Of a DNA stretch of 28,709 bases, positions 7,682-15,668 are shown in pieces (the first letter of the stretch is position 1; the number at the start of each line of letters is the position of its first letter). The translations under genes were made by a program, and so were the position numbers. Under the pieces are notes generated by a model. That model worked only from the letters and a program-made list of their open reading frames with translations, did not search any database and was not told the DNA's origin. The stretch spans positions 1 through 28,709 of the IMG/VR virus record IMGVR_UViG_3300042541_004432; one strand, given 5' to 3'. Source of the DNA: a virus.

Positions 7682-9856
7682 TTATGCGTTAGTTCCTCCC
7701 TTATACCAAACTCCGTCGACTTTGATAAGTTCTAAATATTTAGTATCTGCATTCAATACAACAGCAGTTCCAATTACAATTTCACCAGCTACATCATCAA
7801 TTGTTAATGCCGCACCTGTTTTACCATAAACTTTAATAGTTTTACCATTTACTCCGTTTTCTATTCCAGAAAGTGTTGCAGTAGCAGCTCCTTTGTAAGC
7901 AAATGTTAATCCTAAATTAGCATCAAATGAATCATCTGTAAAATCAATTGTTCCAGATGGCGCCGCAGGTGCAGAACTAGTTCTTGAAAGCTCTATAGCT
8001 TTATATGTAGAATCAATTCTTAAAACTAAAGTTCCTCCTGATTTTAAATCAAAATCAGTAGTTCCTGCTAAAACAATCTTAGCAGCATCATGTTTTACAT
8101 TTTTAGAAGCAATCATTAATGCATTGCCTCTAATTTTAATAACTTGACCTGGTTTAACATTGGTTAATTCTGTAATATCAGTAGCCCAATCACTTGTTAC
8201 AGCAACATTTTTATAATCTACTGATAATTTTCCTGTAGTATTATCAAATACTGGAATAAAGTTATCTTCTTTAAAAATTGGCGCATCATTTGACCAAACT
8301 GATTGTACTAAAAATTCAGCAGGATCTCCAGCACTAACCTCTCTACCAATATGAATTAATCTAACTCCTAATTTATAATCAGCTAACAAATAAATTTTTC
8401 TCAAAAGAGTTTGGAATTTATAAGTAGATTTTTCAGAAGGAATGTTTTCTAAAATCTCAATATTATCAGAGAAAGTAGTAAACATGAACGATTTATTTTC
8501 TTGGTCCACAAATGTTACAACTCTAATGTTTGGATAGTTTTCAAAATGCTGTGGCAATCCAGCATAATCCATATTAGTACCATTCAATTGTTTGTATTTT
8601 GCTTTGTACCAATTCCAAGCTTCATAGTGCATATAGTGTACAACATTAGTACTAGCTAATACATCTTGTGGCAAACGCTTTAAATAACCTAATGTAGATT
8701 CTACTTCACTATGGAAATAATCGTAAGCGTTTTCAGGAGTAATATTACCCATAGAGAATGCACGATATTTTTTAGTAATTTCTCTAGCTTTCCATAATTG
8801 GTAAAACAAACCATTTTGACGATTGATAAATTTACCAGCTACAGTTGCATCTTTTGGGGTTTGTACAAAAATACCATTCAAAGTAGATATTCTATCCTCA
8901 ACACGAGCACGTTTCATCAACTCACCAACAAGGAATCTAACAAAAGACATTTTCTCTGGTTGAGAACCTTCTTTGTTCATCATGTTTAACCATGAAGTTT
9001 CAATTTCTTGTAATTGATAACCTTCCCATTGAGCATCTATTTGAACTGGATAAATTTTTCCTTCTTCTGATTCAATTTCCTGAACATTTTTAGGTAAGAA
9101 GTTGAATTTTCTGCCTTGAGTAATTTCAGCAGTTAAAATAGTAGCACTAGAAACTTTATCGGAAACATTCAAACGTTTAGGCCAGAAATCAGGCAAACTA
9201 AAGTTATCTCTATGTAAAGATTTTATTTCCTCTGGGTTTTCACGGAAAAATAATTCAGCATCACCATTAAGTTTATTGATAGTAACAGAATCGTTATAAT
9301 CAGTTGCAGATACATGTAACCCTTTTGCTGCATTAGCATTCCAAGGTCTACTTATATCAATTGCATCATAATCTTTATTTGAAGCAAATAAGTGAGTAGC
9401 GCTATGCTTTAATGATTGTTTCATTTTTTCTCTAGTAATTTGATCTATAGGGATATCGTCTTCAGCTGCACTTCCTAATTTTTTAATAAGCTTTTCTTGT
9501 GATTCTTTGTAAGCTGATAATTCTGTTTTAACAGAGTCAATCATAGAAAGTACATCATCACCGCCTTTTGCTTTAGCGTTTCCAACAATTTCTTCAAGTT
9601 TTTCTTGAGGAACTTCCATTTCTTTTAATAATCCAACAACAGAAGCTCTAATATCTTCAGCTTGATTGGAATCTTGCAAATCCTTATTAAAAGCTTTTAT
9701 AGCTTCATTAAAGGTTTCTTCTGTTAGAGCTTCTTTTAATTTTTTTTCGGCCGATTCTTCAAAGCTGACTTTTCCATCAACTATTGGAGGATCTGTTAAA
9801 CCAGCAAAAACCATCATAGAAGTTAACATGGTCATTAACTTTGAGTTTTTCAACAT
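7682..9856 (-). CDS. Major capsid protein with scaffold-like N-terminus and tandem C-terminal beta domains
   Basis: The 724-residue protein has three parts. Residues about 30-140 are highly charged and helical, like a scaffold or delta domain. Residues about 190-520 are the likely capsid fold, Trp/Tyr-rich, with FWPKRLNVSDKVSSATILTA and later SFMFTTFSDNIEIL. Residues about 570-724 are beta-rich with two similar units: one runs from VKPGQVIKIRGN to YKAIELSR, the other from NGKTIKVYG to YLELIKVDGVW. The prohead protease is directly upstream, so the helical N-terminus is probably removed during maturation. It is longer than a plain HK97-type capsid because of the added ends. The capsid call rests on order, size and texture rather than a signature motif. 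Confidence 0.7.
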   Translation of the reverse strand: MLKNSKLMTMLTSMMVFAGLTDPPIVDGKVSFEESAEKKLKEALTEETFNEAIKAFNKDLQDSNQAEDIRASVVGLLKEMEVPQEKLEEIVGNAKAKGGDDVLSMIDSVKTELSAYKESQEKLIKKLGSAAEDDIPIDQITREKMKQSLKHSATHLFASNKDYDAIDISRPWNANAAKGLHVSATDYNDSVTINKLNGDAELFFRENPEEIKSLHRDNFSLPDFWPKRLNVSDKVSSATILTAEITQGRKFNFLPKNVQEIESEEGKIYPVQIDAQWEGYQLQEIETSWLNMMNKEGSQPEKMSFVRFLVGELMKRARVEDRISTLNGIFVQTPKDATVAGKFINRQNGLFYQLWKAREITKKYRAFSMGNITPENAYDYFHSEVESTLGYLKRLPQDVLASTNVVHYMHYEAWNWYKAKYKQLNGTNMDYAGLPQHFENYPNIRVVTFVDQENKSFMFTTFSDNIEILENIPSEKSTYKFQTLLRKIYLLADYKLGVRLIHIGREVSAGDPAEFLVQSVWSNDAPIFKEDNFIPVFDNTTGKLSVDYKNVAVTSDWATDITELTNVKPGQVIKIRGNALMIASKNVKHDAAKIVLAGTTDFDLKSGGTLVLRIDSTYKAIELSRTSSAPAAPSGTIDFTDDSFDANLGLTFAYKGAATATLSGIENGVNGKTIKVYGKTGAALTIDDVAGEIVIGTAVVLNADTKYLELIKVDGVWYKGGTNA

Positions 9857-9898
9857 AACATTGTTTTTTTAAAATTTATAAATAGATTGAACAAATAC

Positions 9899-10771
9899 TT
9901 ATTTAAATTTGGCTTTCATAGCCAATTCTCTAGCTTTTTGCAAAGCCATTCTGGAATCTCCAATTCCATCAATTAAACCTAATCTTAAGGCTTCTTTTCC
10001 ATAATACACAGCGCCATTTAGAACGCCCGGTTCTTGAATTAGATTAGGTCTTTTTTCAACTACATAATCTTTGAAAGCTATAGCCAATGGAGATAATGCA
10101 TTTTTGATCATTCCTTTGTAATCTCCATTTTTAGCATCCTGAACATCTTTATTTTTGAAATTAGATTCAGGAGGATATATTTCGTGAATTTTAATACCAG
10201 CATCTTCAAGTGCTTTGGTATTATCCCTCAAGGTAGCAACAACACCAATAGAACCAACTCTCGATGAAAAATCGCCATCAAGCATGATATAATCACAACA
10301 AGCAATTGCCGCTAAATATCCAAGTGATAAACCATCGCGAACAAGTCCAACAACTGGTTTAGTTTTATATTTTCCAAATTCTCGAAAATCATCAGCTGCT
10401 TGAGTACTTCCTCCAGGTGAATTGATTTTAAAAATAGTTGCATCTACATTACTCAATTCTTGAGCTTTGAATAATTGATTTACAATTTCATCAGATCCAG
10501 AAACACACATATTTGAATAAGGTAGAATTTCTCCTTGTAACCTTACTTGAGCAATTGCATTTTTAGGAACATTTACTTGTCCATCTTTTGAACTAATAGG
10601 AAATCCAGTAGCGTCAAGTATTTCTAGCGCTTTTTCTTCTACAGAATATTTTGATTGAAAATCAATTCCCATTCTATTACGGAAATTTTCAGCTAACTCA
10701 AAATAAGCCTCTGGATTATCAATTAACCATTGGCCTCTTATTAATTCTGTTATAAATGAATTGTGTTTCAT
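9899..10771 (-). CDS. S49-family (SppA-like) prohead protease
   Basis: The 290-residue protein has the S49 core: INSPGGS at 116-122, the nucleophile region DGLSLGYLAA with Ser149, and GSIGV at 173-177 followed by Lys186 in NTKALEDAGI, the expected general base. Phage members of this family cut scaffold and capsid N-termini during head maturation. That fits the capsid gene 42 bases downstream with a helical N-terminal domain. It is the first gene after late promoter P3. Codons for residues 150-170 were copied as a 64-bp inverted fragment to 2270-2333. Confidence 0.88.
   Translation of the reverse strand: MKHNSFITELIRGQWLIDNPEAYFELAENFRNRMGIDFQSKYSVEEKALEILDATGFPISSKDGQVNVPKNAIAQVRLQGEILPYSNMCVSGSDEIVNQLFKAQELSNVDATIFKINSPGGSTQAADDFREFGKYKTKPVVGLVRDGLSLGYLAAIACCDYIMLDGDFSSRVGSIGVVATLRDNTKALEDAGIKIHEIYPPESNFKNKDVQDAKNGDYKGMIKNALSPLAIAFKDYVVEKRPNLIQEPGVLNGAVYYGKEALRLGLIDGIGDSRMALQKARELAMKAKFK
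10262..10325. repeat. Source of the 64-bp inverted copy at 2270
   Basis: This segment lies inside the protease coding sequence. It is identical, in reverse complement, to 2270-2333. Because it is in frame in an intact gene here and orphaned there, this is the source and the other is the copy. Recombination between the two copies would invert the 8 kb between them, including capsid and terminase. Confidence 0.95.
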
Positions 10772-10785
10772 TTTATTATTTTTGG

Positions 10786-10823
10786 CTAAATTATTTTAAG
10801 ACTTAAAAATGTTTAAGACACTA
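10786..10823 (-). promoter_or_regulatory. Late promoter P3 (head operon)
   Basis: The box TAGTGTCTTAAA (10823-10812) differs from the P1/P2/P4 box at one base. The element TAATTTAG (10793-10786) is 7 of 8 to TAnnTTTG, again with 30 bases between starts. Two extra GTCTTAAA copies flank it, at 10827-10834 and 10795-10802. This promoter therefore carries three copies of the core about 15-17 bases apart, which looks like a multi-site activator array. The protease ATG follows 15 bases after the -7 element. Confidence 0.6.
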
Positions 10824-10827
10824 TTTT

Positions 10828-10992
10828 TTAAGACAGCTTATGAGCAAATATTTTAATGATTGTTGACACAGGTAAAATTCCTGCAATAAATCTTAAAACA
10901 CGACCTGCATTTGTTGTAGCATTACTTCTTGAATACTGTTGAGCTGCTTTGTCTAAAGCATCTTGAATCGGTTGTGGAATTTCTTTTTTCAT
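10828..10992 (-). CDS. Small protein of the lysis operon with hydrophobic C-terminus
   Basis: The protein is 54 residues from the ATG at 10992 (MKKEIPQPIQDAL). The frame extends to a GTG at 11025, but that would overlap the previous gene by 28 bases and the ATG is more natural. The N-terminal half is polar. The C-terminal half (GRVLRFIAGILPVSTIIKIF) is hydrophobic enough for one membrane helix. It lies 5 bases after the DUF5675 gene, so it could be a lysis accessory such as a spanin-like or holin-modulating peptide; this is inferred from place and shape only. Confidence 0.55.
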   Translation of the reverse strand: MKKEIPQPIQDALDKAAQQYSRSNATTNAGRVLRFIAGILPVSTIIKIFAHKLS

Positions 10993-10997
10993 AATTT

Positions 10998-11435
10998 CTA
11001 TTCGTATTGAATTGTTATATAACACTTTTCGACTTTTGTAGCCGCCATCATAACTGTATCTAAAGCTTCAATTGCTTTTTTTGAATTTCCTGCAAATCCA
11101 TCTGTAGAATCTTCATATGCACATCCAACACAACCTTCTACATCTTTATCTGTATTAGCAACGTGAATTCTTATTCCTGCAAATCCTGGTACATCCAAAA
11201 TTTGAAGCATAAATCTATTAAATCTATTACTGTAGGTATAAGCAACTTCATATTTTCCAATAGGAATTGCAGTAATACCATATTTCTTGATTTTTTCAAT
11301 TTGCTTTAATGACATGGATTGTGTTAATCCACGGTCTTCATCTTCTATAGTAAAAGAAAATGGTTTTTCCTCTATAAAAAGCCTTCCAGGACAATATCCT
11401 TTATAGCCTTTTTTACGTTTGATTAGTAGGTCCAT
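10998..11435 (-). CDS. DUF5675 family protein, putative endolysin-like
   Basis: The 145-residue protein has the family pattern GYCPGRLFI, FTIEDEDRGL, KKYGITAIPIGKYEV, then LDVPGFAGIRIHVANTDKDVEGC and GCAYEDS. The conserved Glu/Asp/His/Cys residues cluster in the latter part (about 90-115). DUF5675 proteins are frequent in phages, next to holins, in the place of a lysozyme, and are thought to act on the cell wall. It overlaps the holin-like gene by 23 bases. Confidence 0.8.
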   Translation of the reverse strand: MDLLIKRKKGYKGYCPGRLFIEEKPFSFTIEDEDRGLTQSMSLKQIEKIKKYGITAIPIGKYEVAYTYSNRFNRFMLQILDVPGFAGIRIHVANTDKDVEGCVGCAYEDSTDGFAGNSKKAIEALDTVMMAATKVEKCYITIQYE

Positions 11436-11943
11436 CTGTTAGCTCTTTTATGTTTAAATTTTGATTGAAAGATTTAATACGATTTATTAAACCTATGGGA
11501 GGAAATAATCCTTTTGTTATAATATTCATATTCATCCAACAACTTCCTGCTGGATACATAAATGTTGACAATCGAAGTGCGGTAATTAACGCTGTAGAAA
11601 GAAAATTGTTTCCTAAAAAGTGAATTAATCCTTCAGCTAAAAAAGAACTAATTACAACCATAGCAACTTTAATTAATAATCCTTTTCCATTTTCTTTCCA
11701 TGAAAATGATTTAAGCATAATGTGCTTAATAATTCCTCCAAACCAATCACATAAAACAGCTCCACTAATAAAAAATATTGTAACTTGATTGATAATATAC
11801 CAATCAAGAAATTTTTGAAGTATTAAAGCAAAAGGGGTTAATGTAGCTCCTAAAAAAAAGGAGGCTTTTATTTTCGCATACCAAACTCCTGAATGAATAA
11901 CAAAGAGTTGGTGCAGTAGAAATGAATAAAATAACTTTATCAT
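11413..11943 (-). CDS. Putative holin
   Basis: The 176-residue protein has about three to four hydrophobic segments, including AKIKASFFLGATLTPFALIL, VTIFFISGAVLCDWFGGII and LLIKVAMVVISSFLAEGLIH, separated by short basic loops. The pattern DWFGGIIKHIMLK followed by FSWKENGKGLLIKVAMVV resembles phage holins that make a membrane lesion releasing the lytic enzyme. It is the first gene after late promoter P4 and overlaps the DUF5675 gene, a typical holin-endolysin pair. Confidence 0.72.
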   Translation of the reverse strand: MIKLFYSFLLHQLFVIHSGVWYAKIKASFFLGATLTPFALILQKFLDWYIINQVTIFFISGAVLCDWFGGIIKHIMLKSFSWKENGKGLLIKVAMVVISSFLAEGLIHFLGNNFLSTALITALRLSTFMYPAGSCWMNMNIITKGLFPPIGLINRIKSFNQNLNIKELTDGPTNQT

Positions 11944-11963
11944 AATAGATTTGAATTAAAGTC

Positions 11964-12001
11964 CAAACCTATTACTAATGAAATTTTATTTTAAGACACA
12001 A
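11964..12001 (-). promoter_or_regulatory. Late promoter P4 (lysis operon)
   Basis: TTGTGTCTTAAA at 12001-11990 and a perfect TAnnTTTG (TAGGTTTG) at 11971-11964 have starts exactly 30 bases apart. The holin ATG is 21 bases beyond the -7 element. The upstream box begins 3 bases after the stop of the preceding 178-residue gene. Confidence 0.65.
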
Positions 12002-12003
12002 CT

Positions 12004-12540
12004 TTATGTTTTAAGAATTGTATGTGTTGATTTATTTTGCATTCTTGAAATTTTATTTTCTTTTCCTCTATCTAGTAATCGACGAATGCTTTCTATATTA
12101 AATCCATATTCATCAAGACGATATTCTGTCATGAATTCAGCAATAGTTTCTCTAACTGGAATATTTGGATTGGATTTTTTCATACCTAAAGAATGGTATG
12201 TAAATGCAATTCTGAAAATGTCTTCTAAATAATTATTTATTTTCTCATTCACTGGTTCTGGAACTTCCAAAAAAGAGTTTTTACCATTTACAAGATTAAA
12301 CATGTTTGATTCAGAAAATATCGCTGGTTCTATTTGAAGATGGATATAAAATTTTCCATCTGTTTTAACTGGATATTTACATTTTTTTAAAGATAACATT
12401 ATTAAAAAACCTAAAGACGAAGCACTTGTTATTTTACAAGCTTTTACTTTTTTACCCAAAAAATTAACCTCTATACCTTCAAATTCTCTAAATAAGAAGG
12501 GAATTAAATGAGGCCTAATTTTTACAGGGACTATTGTCAT
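12004..12540 (-). CDS. Putative phage DNA-binding regulator
   Basis: The 178-residue protein starts MTIVPVKIRPHLIPFLFREF. The middle contains KFYIHLQIEPAIF, and the C-terminal region (about 125-160) is helical with VRETIAEFMTEYRLDEYGFN, which could be a helix-turn-helix. I recall proteins with this IRPH start in Bacteroidota phages and mobile elements, without a proven function. It lies directly before late promoter P4, so it is a positional candidate for the activator that reads the TTGTGTCTTAAA box. That role is speculative. Confidence 0.5.
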   Translation of the reverse strand: MTIVPVKIRPHLIPFLFREFEGIEVNFLGKKVKACKITSASSLGFLIMLSLKKCKYPVKTDGKFYIHLQIEPAIFSESNMFNLVNGKNSFLEVPEPVNEKINNYLEDIFRIAFTYHSLGMKKSNPNIPVRETIAEFMTEYRLDEYGFNIESIRRLLDRGKENKISRMQNKSTHTILKT

Positions 12541-12569
12541 ATTTATATATATAAAAACATTTTTTATAA

Positions 12570-13817
12570 TTAATTTAAAGCTTGAGTGATTTCAATAGGT
12601 CTAATTTCGTTTATTAAATCCCATACAACCTGAGCTTCTTGATAATAACCTAAATAGTTCCGATGTTCTTCGTTACCATCATCAGTACTAAATTCAGTTA
12701 CCGGGTAGTAATACACCAGCCCTTGGTTATCTAAATTAATTTTAGTTTGATTTATTGCTGTATCAAAACTTTGTTCTAATTCTGTCCCGTGAACATTTAT
12801 TCCAGAAAAAATAAAAGGCACATTTTGCCCTAATTTATTTTTCCAATAATTTAAAAATTGAATTTGACGACTAGTATATAAATTGACAGAAGACAATGAA
12901 GTAGAATCTCCTTCACCTTGAGTCCAACGCACCCAGATATAAGGGCGTTTACCTTGTGTTATAAGTTGGTTTATTGCTGTGGTTACTGCTGTATTGGTGG
13001 TTAGAAACACGCTTCCTGACGGAGGAAGATGCTTAGCTATTGCAGTACCAGATTTACCACAATTGATGTAGTAAAATTGTCTGTTTAATTTAAAATAAAG
13101 TTTTTGAAATGTTAAATTTATTCCGTGCATTCCAAATGCATTGCCATCAATAAACTGATTTTGAAAAGAATTATTTGTAAAATTCCACTCTTTAATAATT
13201 CCAGAACGTTGACGTTCACTTTTGTAACTTCCCCCTGTTTTATTATTGCTAGCTCCAGCGCAATTAGATTGCCCAAAGTCTAGCAAAACTAATGCTGCAT
13301 TTTCAGGTAGTTCGTCAGACCAATTGTTTTCTTTTATTAAGCCATAAGGCTGTAAATAATCAACTGTAACTCCTTTATTGATTTGCAACATCCCTTTATC
13401 AAAACTGTTACCAGCTGGCGCATTTCCGACCGTAAACCTTGCATAAACTTCATTTGATGTAGTTGTGAAAGTTCCATTTGTAACTGCTCCAAGTGAACGT
13501 ACCTTAACGTAGTCAGAGTTATATATACAATTATAATTACCAAGGGCTTTTGCGCCAGAGTAAGAATATGTTGTATTTGGATCTAATTTTATAAAATCAG
13601 TACTACAGTTACCTATAGATGATATCATATACCCCTGTAAATTAATAGCTGTGTTTTCTACTACAGTTTCTTTGTTATAAATATTAGATGTGATGATTGA
13701 ATTATCAATTGCTAATCTTGCAAATTGATTTTCATAATTATTGCTTAATTTTCTTTCCGGTGACTTATCACAAGAAAATAGTAAGATTGAAATAGATAGT
13801 AAAAAAAGTTTTTTCAT
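12570..13817 (-). CDS. Lipoprotein SGNH-type esterase (sialate O-acetylesterase-like)
   Basis: The 415-residue protein starts with a lipoprotein signal: MKKLFLLSISILLFSC, lipidated Cys16. An N-terminal beta region (about 45-160) ends in TVDYLQPYG, a phrase common in phage tail proteins. The catalytic domain follows, with GQSN at 182-185 (nucleophile Ser184), GKSG at 254-257, WTQGEGDS at 298-305 and DDGNEEH at 379-385, giving the Asp/His partner. This layout matches carbohydrate acetylesterases that deacetylate surface glycans. It sits 2 bases after the tail-fibre gene. A lipid-anchored version is odd for a virion protein; it may instead alter the lysogen's or infected cell's surface glycan to block other phages. 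Confidence 0.78.
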   Translation of the reverse strand: MKKLFLLSISILLFSCDKSPERKLSNNYENQFARLAIDNSIITSNIYNKETVVENTAINLQGYMISSIGNCSTDFIKLDPNTTYSYSGAKALGNYNCIYNSDYVKVRSLGAVTNGTFTTTSNEVYARFTVGNAPAGNSFDKGMLQINKGVTVDYLQPYGLIKENNWSDELPENAALVLLDFGQSNCAGASNNKTGGSYKSERQRSGIIKEWNFTNNSFQNQFIDGNAFGMHGINLTFQKLYFKLNRQFYYINCGKSGTAIAKHLPPSGSVFLTTNTAVTTAINQLITQGKRPYIWVRWTQGEGDSTSLSSVNLYTSRQIQFLNYWKNKLGQNVPFIFSGINVHGTELEQSFDTAINQTKINLDNQGLVYYYPVTEFSTDDGNEEHRNYLGYYQEAQVVWDLINEIRPIEITQALN

Positions 13818-13819
13818 AA

Positions 13820-14656
13820 TTAAAAGTTTTTTAAAGTTGCTGATAATACCTTTATTGAATCAGCTGCAGAATTTAATGAAGCTGTTATATGTAGATATCT
13901 TGTTTGTGTTACATTAAATGCTAAAGAAAATGGTGCAGCTACAGATATAGAATAGTCATTGTTTGCTGAAAATGTAGCACCTAATCCTGTAATAAATCCA
14001 CCTGCTATTGTAAATGTTCTTATAAAAGGAGCAAATAATCCTGCATTACCATTAGAAACTGTAGCTATTTGCCCAGTTGTTCCTGATGGAGTACTTGGTG
14101 AAGTAGATATTTTAGCTTTAACAACAACAGAAGCTGCTGTACCAGTTTTAGATAACTGAACATTCAAATTAAAAATATCTGAAGCTAAAAAAGTATTAGC
14201 TGGAATTTCTATGATTAAAATTGATGTTTCGTCAGTTGTAGCTGTTAATACACTTCCATTTGTAATCTTATTAATGTAAAGTTTTGACTGTTTTAAATCT
14301 AAAGCTGCTTGAGTAGCTGTAGAAATTGGTTTGTTTGCATCAGAAGTATTATCTACATTTCCAAGTTCTAAATCTAATTTATTTGTATTATGGGGATTTC
14401 CACTTGCTATTTGACTATGATCGTAAGCTGTTTTCCCTCTATCTCCACGAAAAGCTGTAAGATCAGTTTCTCCTAATTCTATATTAGCCCCATTGTTATT
14501 TATATTTTCTTTTAAATAATTTAATGCATCAAAAATCATATTAATATCTCCAGCATCCATATATAATGCATGACCAAATTGAGATAAATATGCTTCTAAT
14601 TCTGGATTATTTTCTTTACGTACAAAATTTAACGGAAACGGATTATTTGTAGGCAT
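13820..14656 (-). CDS. Tail-fibre-like protein
   Basis: The 278-residue protein has the phage fibre repeat signatures GDRGKTAYDHS at 71-81 and NVDNTSDANKPIS at 100-112, followed by a coiled ATQAALDLKQSK. The C-terminal 150 residues are Ser/Thr/Ala/Gly-rich and beta-strand-like, as expected for a receptor-binding tip. It lies 1 base after the upstream structural gene and 2 bases before the lipoprotein esterase, so the three form one unit. Tail fibres bind host receptors. Confidence 0.78.
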   Translation of the reverse strand: MPTNNPFPLNFVRKENNPELEAYLSQFGHALYMDAGDINMIFDALNYLKENINNNGANIELGETDLTAFRGDRGKTAYDHSQIASGNPHNTNKLDLELGNVDNTSDANKPISTATQAALDLKQSKLYINKITNGSVLTATTDETSILIIEIPANTFLASDIFNLNVQLSKTGTAASVVVKAKISTSPSTPSGTTGQIATVSNGNAGLFAPFIRTFTIAGGFITGLGATFSANNDYSISVAAPFSLAFNVTQTRYLHITASLNSAADSIKVLSATLKNF

Positions 14657-14657
14657 A

Positions 14658-15149
14658 TTAGAATGAAAAAGGAATTAATATTGGTAAACCATAACTATCT
14701 AAAGTAGATGTAAATCCTGATGGAGATATACAAGAACTGTTTAATTCTACTTCACATAATTGACCGTCAGATGAAGTTTTAGTATTAGGTTTTGAATTTT
14801 GAAAAAAATCATTTTTACCTATTACTAAAGTCCTACCAGAAGTATATTTTAAAGTAATGAACTTTATTTTATGAATTAGAGCTATTCTATTAGCTCTATT
14901 TTGATCATGTTCAGGAAATCTGAAATTTACTTTTTGTATGAAATAAGGATTTCCATTTAACATTGCTGATTCTTCCGAAAAATTAATAGAAGCTAATCCA
15001 GCGTATGCTTTTTCAAAATTAGCATTTTGAAAAAAGGAATTATAAAAAGGCTGCCATCCATTAATAGTGGATGGTAAAATATCCCCTTGAAAAGCAAGTT
15101 GAATTTCACAAGCATGAACATTAGATGTTACTCTATCTAAAAGACTCAT
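14658..15149 (-). CDS. Putative structural protein upstream of tail fibre
   Basis: The 163-residue protein has no recognised motif. It is rich in aromatic residues, with FQGDILPSTINGWQPFYNSF near residues 20-39 and a polar C-terminus ending LPILIPFSF. It is the first late gene after the 0.5 kb control region and is tightly linked to the tail-fibre gene. A fibre-attachment or baseplate role fits its position but cannot be shown here. No TTGTGTCTTAAA box lies upstream, so it is probably driven differently from the four P1-P4 operons. Confidence 0.55.
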   Translation of the reverse strand: MSLLDRVTSNVHACEIQLAFQGDILPSTINGWQPFYNSFFQNANFEKAYAGLASINFSEESAMLNGNPYFIQKVNFRFPEHDQNRANRIALIHKIKFITLKYTSGRTLVIGKNDFFQNSKPNTKTSSDGQLCEVELNSSCISPSGFTSTLDSYGLPILIPFSF

Positions 15150-15668
15150 TTATAGATTAATTTGATACGAAAGTAACAAATTTTAATATATATATAAAAT
15201 AAAATTAAAGTTTTTTAATATATATGTAAACTATTTAAAATACTTAAAAAGTCACTATTTTTTTGTAATTCTGTAATTTTAGTAAAAAACATAGCGTAAA
15301 ACCTTATAAACATTGACTTTTTAAAATACATTGATTTTGTAATTCAGAAGCTTTAAGAAAAAGTAATTTTGTACGCTCTTATTTAATTACATTTTTTTTG
15401 TAATTTATATTACAAAATTACAACTTAAATGTAATTAAATTTATTAGTGTTTACAGCACATTCGAGCATATATTACAAAATTACATTTTTTATATGTCTT
15501 TTCTTAAAATAAGGGAGTAGGGAGAATGTAAAGCGCATATGAGCGCCGATTTATCTCTTAGCCATATCTAAATATTATCTTGGTAGAAAATGGTTGATGT
15601 GATGTTATTTAAACAGAAAAAGCCACTCGTGAGTGGCTTAAATCAGTTTTGTTTTAAAAATACTTTAC
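15150..15668. promoter_or_regulatory. AT-rich control region with TGTAATT/AATTACA repeats
   Basis: No gene is supported. The stretch 15258-15485 has many copies of TGTAATT or its complement. A 17-bp direct repeat TATATTACAAAATTACA occurs at 15406-15422 and 15469-15485, and TGTAATTCTGTAATTTT lies near 15263-15279. The copies face both ways and form partial dyads, as in operator arrays or replication iterons. The region separates the early block (methyltransferase end) from the first late genes, so a late-promoter control or origin role is plausible. Confidence 0.5.
15616..15640 (-). terminator. Terminator after the methyltransferase operon
   Basis: A 9-bp stem AAGCCACTC / GAGTGGCTT with a 2-base centre is followed on the minus strand by TTTTC. 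It lies 29 bases after the methyltransferase stop and closes the long early transcript. Confidence 0.8.

Noticed and set aside
15177-15214. A fifth late promoter before 15149.
   Set aside because: A weak -7-like AAAATTTG exists, but no TTGTGTCTTAAA box occurs 30 bases upstream.
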